DNA of 64,000 bases, from positions 868,001 through 932,000 of the forward strand of contig NZ_PZZN01000002.1 in NCBI RefSeq assembly GCF_003046295.1. Direction: 5' to 3'. Below, in pieces: positions 34,987 through 43,727 of the stretch. The position numbers were made by a program, and so were the translations under genes. This stretch comes from Sphingomonas aerolata (GTDB taxonomy: Bacteria > Pseudomonadota > Alphaproteobacteria > Sphingomonadales > Sphingomonadaceae). Within the stretch, counting starts at the first letter, position 1. Each line of letters begins with the position of its first letter. The notes under the pieces were generated by a model. That model saw only the letters and a program-made list of their open reading frames with translations. It did not search any database and was not told where the DNA came from.

Positions 34987-35672
34987 CGATCATCGAGACG
35001 CCGTCACCGAATTTCGACGACCGAACGCTGCCTGTCAGCATGATCGTATTGCACTATACCGGCATGCAGGACGGCCCGTCCGCGATCGCCCGCCTGCGCG
35101 ATCCGGACGCGAAGGTGTCGGCACATTATCTGATCGAGGAGGACGGGACCGTCCTGCGGATGGTCGCCGAGGATAAGCGGGCCTGGCACGCGGGACGGTC
35201 ACACTGGCGCGGGATCGAGGACGTCAATTCGGCAAGCATCGGCATCGAGATCGTCAATCCTGGGCATGAGTTCGGCTATCGCCCGTTCCCGCCCGAACAG
35301 ATCGCCGCGCTGCTGCCGTTGGTGGCGCAGATCAAGGACCGCCACGAGATCACGCGGGGTAACATCGTCGGTCATTCCGACATCGCGCCGACGCGCAAGC
35401 GCGATCCCGGCGAGTTGTTTCCGTGGCACGAACTGGCGCGACGCCGGCTTGCGCTGCCGCGGCCGACCAAGAATCTGATGGATCCCGGCTGGACGGAGGG
35501 CGGCTTCTGCCTCGCGCTCGAACGGTTCGGCTATGACGTGGAGAACCGGATGGCGGCGATCATGGCGTTCCAGCGCCGGTTCCGCCCCGAGTTGGTGGAC
35601 GGCGAGATCGATGCGGAATGCCGGTGCATCCTGCTCGCTTTGCTGCTTCCCAAACCGATGGGTGACGACTAG
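34983..35672 (+). CDS. N-acetylmuramoyl-L-alanine amidase (AmpD-like Amidase_2 with C-terminal peptidoglycan-binding region)
   Basis: TTG start at 34983 overlapping the transporter stop; 229 residues. Zinc ligands are His24 (IVLHYTG), His near 131 (VGHSDIAP) and Asp near 141 (KRDPG). The C-terminal 60 residues (FCLALERFGYDVENRMAAIMAFQRRFRP) form a PG_binding_1-like motif. No signal peptide is seen, so it is likely a cytoplasmic anhydro-muropeptide amidase of cell-wall recycling. Confidence 0.9.
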   Translation: MTIIETPSPNFDDRTLPVSMIVLHYTGMQDGPSAIARLRDPDAKVSAHYLIEEDGTVLRMVAEDKRAWHAGRSHWRGIEDVNSASIGIEIVNPGHEFGYRPFPPEQIAALLPLVAQIKDRHEITRGNIVGHSDIAPTRKRDPGELFPWHELARRRLALPRPTKNLMDPGWTEGGFCLALERFGYDVENRMAAIMAFQRRFRPELVDGEIDAECRCILLALLLPKPMGDD

Positions 35673-35682
35673 GGATCGGCGC

Positions 35683-36069
35683 GCCAGAGGGTCGGGCGGC
35701 CGCGGGGGTGTTGTAATGGCATCCGCGAGGAAAGTCCGGGCTCCGCGGAACGACGGTGCCGGGTAACGCCCGGCGGGGGTGACCCCAGGGACAGTGCCAC
35801 AGAGAGCAGACGGCCAACCCTCGGCGCAAGCCGGGGCGGTCAGAGTGAAAGGGTGCGGTAAGAGCGCACCGCGCGCCTGGTAACAGGGGCGGCACGGCAA
35901 ACCCCACCGGGAGCAAGATCGAATAGGGGTGGCACATGGGCTTCGTTCCGGCTCGTCACCCGGGTTGATTGCTTGAGGCGGCGGGCAACCGTCGTCCTAG
36001 AGGAATGGTCGCCCAACTTTCGACCGAAGGGTCGGAAATGGACAGAACCCGGCTTACAGACCCTCTGGC
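35683..36069 (+). ncRNA. rnpB: RNase P RNA, bacterial type A
   Basis: The conserved core GAGGAAAGTCCGGGCTCC lies at about 35728-35745, with the matching AGAGTGAAAGGGTGCGGTAAGAG and the 3' GACAGAACCCGGCTTACAGA. The ends GCCAGAGGGTC (35683-35693) and GACCCTCTGGC (36059-36069) pair perfectly as helix P1. Length is 387 nt. It is the ribozyme that trims tRNA 5' leaders. Confidence 0.97.
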
Positions 36070-36117
36070 ATCCTCGCCTGATCGCATGCAGACTGCCCGA
36101 AAGACGTGGGGGATGTG

Positions 36118-38085
36118 ATGCGTATCGACCGGGCAGGACTGATGGGTGCAGGCATCGTGATGGCGGCGATCGCTGCGCAGGTCGCGGCACAGGGGCCCGC
36201 AACCACGGTGCAGCAGGATTTCGAAGCGGCCGCGGCGCTGGATGCGAAGGGCGACAGTACCGCTGCGCTTGCGGCCTGGACGACGCTTGAGGCGCGAACC
36301 AAGCCGGGATCACGGAGCCGGGGCATTGCGCTGATCCGCAAGAGTGCGGCGCTGTTCAAGCTCGACCGGTCGGACGATGCGGTGACCGCGGCACGCGACG
36401 GCCTCGCCCTGTTGCCTGCAAGCGACGCTACGCTCGCCGAGGATCGGTGGCGGGCCTATTTTGATCTGGGCCTCATTGCGCAGAATGCGCTCGATTATGC
36501 GGGGGCGAGCGTTTCGTTTGCTAGCGCCGCCGCTGCGGCGGACGGAGCGTCGTTGAAGGTCGCGGCGCTGTTGTCCCTAGCTGACACGACGACGTTTACT
36601 GACCCCGCCGCCGCGGATGCAGCGCTTGCGAAGGTCGATGCGCTCGTCCGGACGGCGCCTGCCGATGCGGATGTAAAGGCTCTGATCGCGCGGCGGCGCG
36701 CGATCCTGGCGCTGAACCGGGGGCAGTATGAACAGGCGCGGACGCAAGCGGTTGAGGCGGTCAAATTTTATGGCGGGATGACGTCGCAGACCGATTCGCG
36801 CGACGTTTCCGCGCGGTCAGATGCGGCGATCGCGTCACTGTTGGCGGGCAAGAGCGAAGAGGCCCGCCGGTACATGGCGATGACCGGCGCGGGCCGGTTG
36901 AGCAAGGGGGAGTTTGATCCGGCGGTACAGATGGAGGTACCCGCCTGCGGTGGCGAGGCCGATCTGAGGCCTGCGGACATGGCGGTTGTTGAGTTCACGA
37001 TCGACAATGACGGCGTGGTGCGCGGCGTCTCGCCCATCTATGCCGCAGGCGGTGGCGCGGTGGCGCTCGAATTTGCGCGTGCCGTCCGCGACTGGTCATG
37101 GACGCCCGAGCAGACCAAGTCCTTTCCCGCGTTCTTCCGCTACAATATCCGCGTCGAGATGCGCTGCTCGACCGCGTTCGAGCGGCCGTCGATCACCAAG
37201 TTTCTCGACGCGGACATGGCGGCCTGGCTCGAGTCCAAGGGGTTTGCGCTACCGGTACGCGAACGTGGCGCGGATGCCGCCGCCATCGTCGGGCAACGTG
37301 CCGCACTTGCGGCGGCGGAGGGCAAGTCGGGGCCGACATCGCTCGCCACGCTGCCACCCTTGTACCAGCTCGTCGGCAATGCGGTCGTGGGTCGTGAGGA
37401 GGCGCATGAGCTGGCGCAGCGGGCGTTCGCTATTGCTCAGGCAAACGGCGCCCCGCCGATCGCGCTGCTCCCGCTCGACATCCGTGTGCGTGAGACCGAA
37501 AGTGCCGATAGCTGGAAGCAGGGTGCCTATGCCCGCGCTATCACGCCGCTGCTGTCGAAGCCCGGTTATGCGCAGAATCCGCAAGCGCGATCGGCGCTGC
37601 AACTGCTCATAGCGGATTCGACCAAGAGCCGAAGCCGGCGTGTGGCGCCGTTACAGGCGGTCGCGGACGACAAGGGTTTGGCAGCGAACGACCCGATGCG
37701 TGTCGGTGCGCTGATCCGGCTGGCGTCGCTACAGCAGCAGGCGGGGGATCCGGTGGCGGCACGTGCCACGTTCGACCGGTCGGGGCTGGCGGCCAGCCAG
37801 TGCGCGATCCTCGATGCCCCGCCCCGATTCCTTTCGGCCGGCGGCACGTTCCCGGATGAGGCCCGCATCTGGGGATTTGAAGGCTGGACCCGGACACAGT
37901 TCGATGTGGGGGCGGACGGCAAGGTGCTGAACGAGCGCGCCGTGCTCAGCTATCCGCCGTTCGTTTTCACCAAGGCCGGCACACAGACCGTCGCGGGCGC
38001 CCGATATACGAAGACGTTTCGCCCCGATGGCGGTGTCGGCTGCGGCGGGCTGTCGCAGAATGTCCGGTTCAAGATGCCGGGATGA
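36118..38085 (+). CDS. Periplasmic TPR-like protein with two TonB-C-like segments
   Basis: 655 residues from ATG 36118 (GGGGGA five bases upstream). A weak signal peptide or anchor (AGIVMAAIAAQVAAQG) is followed by Ala-rich helical repeats resembling TPRs to about residue 270. Two beta-rich segments resemble TonB C-terminal domains: near 285-345 (VEFTIDNDGVVRGV...ARAVRDWSWTP) and at the very C-terminus (TRTQFDVGADGKVLNERAVLSY). No membrane-spanning TonB anchor or Pro-rich spacer exists, so it is not a standard TonB. Its function is unknown. Confidence 0.75.
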   Translation: MRIDRAGLMGAGIVMAAIAAQVAAQGPATTVQQDFEAAAALDAKGDSTAALAAWTTLEARTKPGSRSRGIALIRKSAALFKLDRSDDAVTAARDGLALLPASDATLAEDRWRAYFDLGLIAQNALDYAGASVSFASAAAAADGASLKVAALLSLADTTTFTDPAAADAALAKVDALVRTAPADADVKALIARRRAILALNRGQYEQARTQAVEAVKFYGGMTSQTDSRDVSARSDAAIASLLAGKSEEARRYMAMTGAGRLSKGEFDPAVQMEVPACGGEADLRPADMAVVEFTIDNDGVVRGVSPIYAAGGGAVALEFARAVRDWSWTPEQTKSFPAFFRYNIRVEMRCSTAFERPSITKFLDADMAAWLESKGFALPVRERGADAAAIVGQRAALAAAEGKSGPTSLATLPPLYQLVGNAVVGREEAHELAQRAFAIAQANGAPPIALLPLDIRVRETESADSWKQGAYARAITPLLSKPGYAQNPQARSALQLLIADSTKSRSRRVAPLQAVADDKGLAANDPMRVGALIRLASLQQQAGDPVAARATFDRSGLAASQCAILDAPPRFLSAGGTFPDEARIWGFEGWTRTQFDVGADGKVLNERAVLSYPPFVFTKAGTQTVAGARYTKTFRPDGGVGCGGLSQNVRFKMPG

Positions 38086-38090
38086 TCCTG

Positions 38091-38110
38091 CCCTCCCCGT
38101 TTGGGGAGGG
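38091..38110. terminator. Hairpin between convergent genes
   Basis: CCCTCCCC-GTTT-GGGGAGGG, six bases behind one stop and eight bases from the other; no T-run, possibly bidirectional. Confidence 0.5.
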
Positions 38111-38117
38111 ACTGACG

Positions 38118-38756
38118 TCAGACCAGCACCTTGTCAGGCCTACCGATGTCGTCGAGAACAGTATCGGCGGCGATCTCCATCAGCGGTTTGATGTGGCCGT
38201 CGCGCATGTCGTAGACCCAGCCGTGCAATGCCAGTTCCTGGCCCTTGGCGAACGCATCCTGCACCGTCTTGGTGCGCGCGAGGCGAACGAGCTGGTCGCG
38301 GACGTTGACCTCGACGAACCGGTTGACCTTCGCTTCCTGGGTCGGCTGCGCATCGATCTCGTCGCGGTGATCGCGCAGCACTTCGCGCGCCGTGTCGAGC
38401 CACTCGTCGACGGGACCGTCCAGGCCACCTTGCAGCGTACCCATGATGCCGCCGCAACCGTGATGGCCGCAGACGATGACATGCTTCACCTTCAGCACGT
38501 CGACCGCATATTGCAGCACCGACATGAGGTTCAGGTCGTGATCGTTGACGAGGTTGGCGATGTTGCGGTGGATGAACATCCCGCCCGGCTGAGTCATCGT
38601 CATCTGTTCGGGACTGACGCGACTGTCCGAGCAGCCGATCCACAAGAATTCCGGCTTCTGGCCGACCGTCTGGCGGCTGAAGAAGTCGGGATTCTCGTCG
38701 GTATGCTCTGCGACCCAGGCCTTGTTGGCGAGCAGCAGCTGTTTGTAGCGTCTCAT
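38118..38756 (-). CDS. Beta-class carbonic anhydrase
   Basis: 212 residues. Zinc ligands lie in WIGCSDSRVSP (Cys near 42, with the Asp-Arg dyad) and CGHHGCGGI (His and Cys near 99-102). It interconverts CO2 and bicarbonate. Its start overlaps the SulP stop by four bases, so the two are co-translated, which points to bicarbonate uptake and hydration as a unit. Confidence 0.95.
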   Translation of the reverse strand: MRRYKQLLLANKAWVAEHTDENPDFFSRQTVGQKPEFLWIGCSDSRVSPEQMTMTQPGGMFIHRNIANLVNDHDLNLMSVLQYAVDVLKVKHVIVCGHHGCGGIMGTLQGGLDGPVDEWLDTAREVLRDHRDEIDAQPTQEAKVNRFVEVNVRDQLVRLARTKTVQDAFAKGQELALHGWVYDMRDGHIKPLMEIAADTVLDDIGRPDKVLV

Positions 38757-40333
38757 GTGTACAGAACCTCGCTCGATGGCGCGTTGATCAACGCGGCACG
38801 CTTGCCGGCGATATCGCCGCGCAGGCTGACGGTGATTCCGCGATATTCCGCGCCTTTGATGAACGCGTTGATGATGTCGATATTGTCGAGGTCGACATAG
38901 CTGGTCGACGACAGATCGATCAGCACCTGGGTATTGTCGGGCACGCGGTTCAGCGACTTCTGCAATTCATATTTGTGGATGAAATACAGGTTGCGGCGCG
39001 CACGGACGAGGCAGTCGTCGCCATCGCAGGCAAAGGTGATCGCGGTACGGAAGTTGCGTGCAATGACGAATACGAAGCCGACAACTATGCCAATCACGAT
39101 GCCCTCGAGCAAATCGGTGAACAGGATCGCGCCGACTGTGACGACGAAGGGGATGAACTGCGTCCAGCCCTGCTTGTAGCGTTCCAGAAACAACTTCGGC
39201 TTGGTCAGCTTGTAACCGGTCGCGATCAGCACCGCGGCAAGCGCGGAGAGCGGGATCAGGTTAAGTAGCGACGGGATCAGTGCAACGCTGATCAGCAGCC
39301 AGAAGCCGTGGAGCATGGTCGAAAGCTTGCTCTCCGCCTTGGCGTCGACATTGGCCGACGATCGGACGATCACCGACGTGACGGGAAGCCCGCCGATCAT
39401 GCCCGACAGGATGTTACCCCCGCCCTGCGCGAGCAACTCCCAGTTCTTGTCGGTGGAGCGACGGCGCGGATCGATCTCGTCGACCGCTTTCACGCTGAGC
39501 AGCGACTCCAAGCTCGCGACGATTGCGAGCGTGACCGCAGTTGTCCAGACGATGCCCATGCTGATGCCGGAAAAGTCCGGGAGCGTGAACAGCGTGGGAA
39601 ATTCGGAAAGCTTCTGCGTGACGGGTACCTGGACGAGATGTGTCGCCTGGAGCTGCCAATCAGGCTTGACCGCGCCCAGCAGCGCGTTGCCGAGCACGCC
39701 GATCAGAACGACGACGAGCGGGCCGGGGACAAACCGGAGCGGGCCATTCTTCGGTTTCGCGCCGTCCCACCAGAACAGGAATGCCAGGCTGATCCCGGCA
39801 ATCAGGATCGCACCGGGGGTCACGCTCGCGCTCAGGCTGTCGATGATTCGCGAGAAGGTGTTGACGCCGTTGGCGGTGGAGAATTCGAAGATCCCCTCGG
39901 CCTCGCGGTCGAAGCCGACCGCGTGCGGAATCTGCTTGAGGATAAGGATCAGGCCGATCGCGGCCAGCATCCCGGTGATCACCGAGGAGGGCACGAATTC
40001 GCTGAGGATACCCGCGCGCGTCAGCGAAAAGCCGATTTGAAGCACGCCCGCCAGCACGACGGCCATCAGGAACATCTGGTAGCTCGGCATGCTTTCGATC
40101 GCCGCGAGGACGATCACGGTCAAGCCTGCAGCCGGTCCGCTGACCGACAAGGGAGATTTTGAGAAGAGCCCGACGGCGATGCCGCCGACGATCCCGGCGA
40201 TGACACCCGCGAACAGTGGCGCACCTGACGCTAGCGCAACGCCCAGGCACAGGGGCAGGGCGACAAGGGCGACTACGATCGACGCGGGAAGATCGGCCCG
40301 CCACGTGCTTAGCTTCGGAATGAGAGTTTGCAC
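38753..40333 (-). CDS. SulP-family anion transporter with STAS domain, probable bicarbonate transporter
   Basis: GTG start at 40333; 526 residues, about 12 membrane helices (PASIVVALVALPLCLGVALASGAPLFAGV, SVSGPAAGLTVIV) then a C-terminal STAS domain (NTQVLIDLSSTSYVDLDNIDIINAF). SulP proteins carry sulfate, bicarbonate or dicarboxylates. Operon coupling with carbonic anhydrase favours bicarbonate. Confidence 0.88.
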   Translation of the reverse strand: MQTLIPKLSTWRADLPASIVVALVALPLCLGVALASGAPLFAGVIAGIVGGIAVGLFSKSPLSVSGPAAGLTVIVLAAIESMPSYQMFLMAVVLAGVLQIGFSLTRAGILSEFVPSSVITGMLAAIGLILILKQIPHAVGFDREAEGIFEFSTANGVNTFSRIIDSLSASVTPGAILIAGISLAFLFWWDGAKPKNGPLRFVPGPLVVVLIGVLGNALLGAVKPDWQLQATHLVQVPVTQKLSEFPTLFTLPDFSGISMGIVWTTAVTLAIVASLESLLSVKAVDEIDPRRRSTDKNWELLAQGGGNILSGMIGGLPVTSVIVRSSANVDAKAESKLSTMLHGFWLLISVALIPSLLNLIPLSALAAVLIATGYKLTKPKLFLERYKQGWTQFIPFVVTVGAILFTDLLEGIVIGIVVGFVFVIARNFRTAITFACDGDDCLVRARRNLYFIHKYELQKSLNRVPDNTQVLIDLSSTSYVDLDNIDIINAFIKGAEYRGITVSLRGDIAGKRAALINAPSSEVLYT

Positions 40334-40549
40334 CAGGGCTCCTGTCGCCGCGACGTCGGCCGGGATGCGCCCGGAGCAGACGCTTTACCCTATGCCAGAT
40401 GACAATTTATTCATGTTCATTAGGCGATGAACGCCTCCTGACTCAAGGCGCAATGTCGGTCCCGGCCGCACGTGCGGCCGCGTGGCTTGATCGTTTGGCG
40501 GTGCGGTACGCGGTTGCGTTGTCGGTGGGGACGCCTATCTCGAACGGCT

Positions 40550-41089
40550 ATGGCGCGAAGCACGACACGTACACCCGATTGGGGATTTCCGCGGTGGCGC
40601 GGCTATGGCTCGAGCAGCGAGGCGGTGACGGTTCGATTGTGCGACCGGCACGGCTGCAACGAACCCGGCAATTGCCCGGCGCCGAAATCGCCCAACAGCC
40701 CGGACCGCTGGTATTTCTGCATGACGCATGCGGGCGAGTATAATCGCGGCTGGAATTATTTCGAAGGTCTGAGCGCCGAGGAAGCCGCCGAGCGCGAGGC
40801 GGCGGAGACGCGTACCGCGGACGGCTATGCGGATCCGAAGCATTATGCCTGGGCGGGGTCGGGCGACGGCAGCCGGTCGCGCGACGAGATGCGCGCGCTT
40901 GAAGTGCTGCAGCTCGAACCTGATGCGACGTTCGAGGATGTCCGTGCCGCGTGGCGGCGAATGGCCAAGGCCAATCACCCCGATGTGCGTCCGGGCGACA
41001 AGGATGCAGCAACGCGGTTCCAGGGTGTCCAGGCCGCTTACGAGGTCTTGCGCGCCGCAGAGGATGCACGGACGTGGAAGCCGGCGTGA
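40550..41089 (+). CDS. DnaJ-domain protein of unknown client
   Basis: ATG 40550 (MARSTTRTPDWGFPRWRGYG) gives 179 residues; a longer frame upstream is not credible. Residues 30-70 have four cysteines or a Cys/His cluster (LCDRHGCNEPGNCPAPK..YFCMTHAGEYNR), perhaps a zinc site. The C-terminus is a J domain (ALEVLQLEPDATFEDVRAAWRRMAKANHPDVRPGD) with the HPD tripeptide. It is a putative Hsp70 co-chaperone; the N-terminal part is found mainly in sphingomonads and relatives. The next GTG overlaps its stop. Confidence 0.87.
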   Translation: MARSTTRTPDWGFPRWRGYGSSSEAVTVRLCDRHGCNEPGNCPAPKSPNSPDRWYFCMTHAGEYNRGWNYFEGLSAEEAAEREAAETRTADGYADPKHYAWAGSGDGSRSRDEMRALEVLQLEPDATFEDVRAAWRRMAKANHPDVRPGDKDAATRFQGVQAAYEVLRAAEDARTWKPA

Positions 41090-41436
41090 TCCGCGTGCTG
41101 GCAAGCCGCTGGCAGGGCAGCGTGCTGGTCTGCGGCAAATGTTCGAAAAAGCTCTCAGGTGGGTTCGGCGACAAGCGCCGCACGCCGCTCGCCAAGCTGT
41201 TGCGCGCCGCCCTCGGGCTGAAGAAGGGGCGCAAGGCCGACCGCGGCGTGGTCGAGGTCAAATGCCTCGGGGTATGCCCCAAGAATGCGGTCGTGATGAT
41301 TGATGCGGCCAGGCCCGATCGGTGGATGCTGGTCCCCGCCGGCGCCGACGCTGGCGAGATCGTAACGACGCTGCGCGGGGGTGATGCCGCTCCGCCGTCC
41401 CCTTCCCGGGTGGAAGACGGCCTCAAGGCCGCCTAG
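41086..41436 (+). CDS. Thioredoxin-like (2Fe-2S) ferredoxin-domain protein
   Basis: 116 residues from GTG 41086. Four cysteines in two pairs, VCGKCSKK and KCLGVCPKNAV, match thioredoxin-fold 2Fe-2S ferredoxins. An electron-transfer role is inferred. Its TAG stop shares the palindrome CTAG (41433-41436) with the stop of the convergent sufE gene. Confidence 0.82.
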   Translation: MIRVLASRWQGSVLVCGKCSKKLSGGFGDKRRTPLAKLLRAALGLKKGRKADRGVVEVKCLGVCPKNAVVMIDAARPDRWMLVPAGADAGEIVTTLRGGDAAPPSPSRVEDGLKAA

Positions 41437-41864
41437 CTGGCGTAGCGTTCGGCGGTCTCGCGGATCAACGCGATCATGTTCGGGATTCCCTGCGTCCGGT
41501 TCGAACTGAGTTGCTTGCCGAGATCGAACGGCGCCAGTTCCGCACCGATGTCGGTCGCGACGATCGCCGCCGGCGGTCGGTCCTGCACTGCTTGCAGGAC
41601 GAGCGCGATGATACCCTTGGTGATCGCGGCGTTCGAGTCCGCGAGGAAATGGAGCCGGCCGTCGTCGGTCTTCATCGGATAGACCCACACGGATGCCGAG
41701 CAGCCGCGAACCAGCGTCGCATCCGTCTTCAGGGCATCGGGCATGGGTTCGAGATCGCGTCCGAGGTCGATCAGCAGGCGGTAGCGGTCGTCGGGTTCGA
41801 GGAAGTCATATTCCTCATGGATATCGGCTAGCTTGGGCATGGCGTCGCGGTACTCCCGCGTCAT
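41433..41864 (-). CDS. sufE: SufE-family sulfur acceptor
   Basis: ATG 41864 (GGGCGAG upstream) gives 143 residues; MPKLADI at 41840 is an alternative. The active cysteine is in VRGCSASVWV (about residue 60). SufE accepts persulfide from a SufS-type desulfurase for Fe-S assembly. Candidate desulfurases lie at 17759-19869, though no sufS is adjacent. Confidence 0.9.
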   Translation of the reverse strand: MTREYRDAMPKLADIHEEYDFLEPDDRYRLLIDLGRDLEPMPDALKTDATLVRGCSASVWVYPMKTDDGRLHFLADSNAAITKGIIALVLQAVQDRPPAAIVATDIGAELAPFDLGKQLSSNRTQGIPNMIALIRETAERYAS

Positions 41865-41908
41865 CTCGCCCGCAACCGCTGCGCGTGTCGCGGGACACGA
41901 TTGCCGCG

Positions 41909-42148
41909 CTACAGGTCGACCCCGGCGGCGATCGCCTCCAGCTTCTTGATGCGTTCCTTCAGGTCGGCGATCTCGATGCGCGCACCGGTCGACACCGCAA
42001 CGGGCAGGCCGGTGTCGTGCGCCTGGTCGAGCTCCAAGCGCCTGAGCGACAGCCATCCGCGCCAGCCGGCGAGTCCAGCGGTGACGATCATCGCCAGCGC
42101 CACCAAGCTGGTCAGTGCGAGCGTGATATAGACGTTCGGTTCGGTCAT
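41909..42148 (-). CDS. Small one-helix coiled-coil membrane protein, PspB-like paralogue 4
   Basis: 79 residues: an N-terminal membrane helix (ITLALTSLVALAMIVTAGLAGW), then a charged helix ending IADLKERIKKLEAIAAG, a weak version of the coil seen in PspB. It is the last gene of the psp operon and the most diverged of the series. No function can be assigned beyond envelope stress by context. Confidence 0.72.
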   Translation of the reverse strand: MTEPNVYITLALTSLVALAMIVTAGLAGWRGWLSLRRLELDQAHDTGLPVAVSTGARIEIADLKERIKKLEAIAAGVDL

Positions 42149-42160
42149 GTCCGCCTCCTC

Positions 42161-42400
42161 CTAGCGGTCGCGGAGCCGCTCGATCTCTCGGTCGAGATCG
42201 ACGCTCTTGTGGTTGTCGGTGATGACGCGTTCGAGCACCTGGATGCGCTCCTTCATCTGGCGCACCTTGTCGCGCAGTCGCAGCGTGTCGGCGGTATCCG
42301 CCGGGGCGGAGAGCAATCCTTGCGCATGGCATCGCGCCCGGAGCACGCGGGAGACCGCCACGATCAAAACGATACAGACGACCATCGTGAAGGGATTCAT
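42161..42400 (-). CDS. Small one-helix coiled-coil membrane protein, PspB-like paralogue 3
   Basis: 79 residues: membrane helix (FTMVVCIVLIVAVSRVL) and a coiled coil containing RQMKERIQVLERVITDN, closely matching PspB's RRLEDRVLTVERIIAAD. It ends with a short acidic/basic helix DLDREIERLRDR like that of its neighbours. Confidence 0.75.
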   Translation of the reverse strand: MNPFTMVVCIVLIVAVSRVLRARCHAQGLLSAPADTADTLRLRDKVRQMKERIQVLERVITDNHKSVDLDREIERLRDR

Positions 42401-42421
42401 CGGTCAGCTCCTGAATACGGA

Positions 42422-42691
42422 TTAGTTTAAGGGGCGCTCGTCGCGGAGCAGGTCGATCTCGTCCGCCAGGCCGATCCCGCGGTCGGTGACGATCCGTTCC
42501 AGTACCCTCACACGCTGTTCGAGACGTTCATTCTGTGCCGCATATTGTGCGGACTTTTCGGCGACGAGTTGGGCATCGATTTCCATCCGGCGCTGCCGAT
42601 AGGCGAACCAGGGCTTCACGAAGACGCCACCGAAGATCGCGAGCAGGCCGCAGGATATGCCGAGAATGGGGATGAGCAGGGGGCTGATCAT
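42422..42691 (-). CDS. Small one-helix coiled-coil membrane protein, PspB-like paralogue 2
   Basis: 89 residues: membrane helix (LLIPILGISCGLLAIFGGVFV), a basic stretch (FAYRQRRME), then the coil RLEQRVRVLERIVTD and terminal ADEIDLLRDE. Same architecture as paralogues 1 and 3 and as PspB. Confidence 0.75.
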   Translation of the reverse strand: MISPLLIPILGISCGLLAIFGGVFVKPWFAYRQRRMEIDAQLVAEKSAQYAAQNERLEQRVRVLERIVTDRGIGLADEIDLLRDERPLN

Positions 42692-42702
42692 GGCGGCGTC
42701 CT

Positions 42703-43005
42703 CTATCTTGGCTGGAGGCGGAGAGCCTCGATCTCGCGGGCGGTACGCTCCGCGGGATCGGTGGCAATGCGCTCAAGAACGGCGATTCGCTCTTCGAGAC
42801 GGGAGACCTGGCCAGTCAGGCGCTCGTTTTCGCCGGAAAGCAGTTCCAACTTGCGGGCGTCGTTCGGGTCGACCCGGTGCGTCTTTCCGCTCCACTCATC
42901 CTCCAGCGCATAGCCGTGCTTTGCGCGGATCCAGTTGTTGATCACCCATCCCATCGTCGTGATCGCGATGATCGCGACGACGAAACCCGGTCCACCCCAA
43001 TTCAT
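42703..43005 (-). CDS. Small one-helix coiled-coil membrane protein, PspB-like paralogue 1
   Basis: 100 residues from ATG 43005, with GGGGAG eight bases upstream (ATG at 43011 is closer to it). Membrane helix GFVVAIIAITTMGWVINNW, then a longer linker and the coil RLEERIAVLERIATD, ending ReIEALRLQ. It directly follows pspC. Function inferred only from position: a partner of the PspABC envelope-stress complex. Confidence 0.77.
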   Translation of the reverse strand: MNWGGPGFVVAIIAITTMGWVINNWIRAKHGYALEDEWSGKTHRVDPNDARKLELLSGENERLTGQVSRLEERIAVLERIATDPAERTAREIEALRLQPR

Positions 43006-43032
43006 CGTCATTCTCCCCGTCTACGCCGCGTC

Positions 43033-43416
43033 TCAGCGCAGGCTGTCGATCTCTGCCGCGAGGCTGCTGCTGCTCCGGCTGGTATAATGCGTCTCGATGT
43101 CGGCGAGACGACGGTCGATATCGCGGAACTTGCTGCGGACCTCTGCGGTCGAACGCTTCGGGTTCGAGCGGACGCCCTGCCAGAACTTCGCGTCGTCGGG
43201 TGTTTCGTACAGACCGAACGGCTTTGGCTGTCCCATCCACGCGACCAGCCAATAGGCGATCAGCGTCCAGGGAAAGCCCCCGGCCAGCGTCAGCAGGACG
43301 ACCGAGACGCGGACGATGAGTACATCGATCCCGGTATAGTCGGCGATCCCCGCGCAGACGCCCTTCCATTTGGCATTCTGCTTGTCGAGGTAGAATTGAG
43401 TGCGGCTGGCGGACAT
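43033..43416 (-). CDS. pspC: Phage-shock protein PspC
   Basis: 127 residues from ATG 43416 with GGAGGAAC upstream. The PspC domain reads KWKGVCAGIADYTGIDVLIVRV, followed by a second helix (FPWTLIAYWLVAWM), and a C-terminal coiled tail (FRDIDRRLADIETHYTSR). PspC senses envelope stress with PspB and releases PspA from PspF. Confidence 0.93.
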   Translation of the reverse strand: MSASRTQFYLDKQNAKWKGVCAGIADYTGIDVLIVRVSVVLLTLAGGFPWTLIAYWLVAWMGQPKPFGLYETPDDAKFWQGVRSNPKRSTAEVRSKFRDIDRRLADIETHYTSRSSSSLAAEIDSLR

Positions 43417-43417
43417 T

Positions 43418-43726
43418 TCAGTTCCTCCGATCCATGTTGCGTTCAAAGCGGGTGTCGATCGGGCGGTCAGCCTGGCGATCGGACAGATAGGACGACTGGC
43501 TGGTGCCGAGGCCGGGCTTCCAGTCGGGATTGTCGGCGGCGATGATCCGCTCGACCGTCAGCACCCGGTCCTCGAGTCGGCGGGCGAGAAGCTGCATCTC
43601 GTCGAGCAGTCGTTCGTCCTCATCGGTGATCTTGGGTGCGGTCTTCCACTTGGTGACATAATGCAGGATCAGCCAAGGCAGCCCGACGAGCGCGCCGAGA
43701 ATGGCGACGAGTCCTTCGAAATCCAT
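43418..43726 (-). CDS. pspB: Phage-shock protein PspB
   Basis: 102 residues: short periplasmic start, one helix (VAILGALVGLPWLILHYVTKW), then the coil LLARRLEDRVLTVERIIAADNPDWK typical of PspB. It ends one base before the pspC start and follows pspA by one base. Confidence 0.92.
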   Translation of the reverse strand: MDFEGLVAILGALVGLPWLILHYVTKWKTAPKITDEDERLLDEMQLLARRLEDRVLTVERIIAADNPDWKPGLGTSQSSYLSDRQADRPIDTRFERNMDRRN

Positions 43727-43727
43727 T

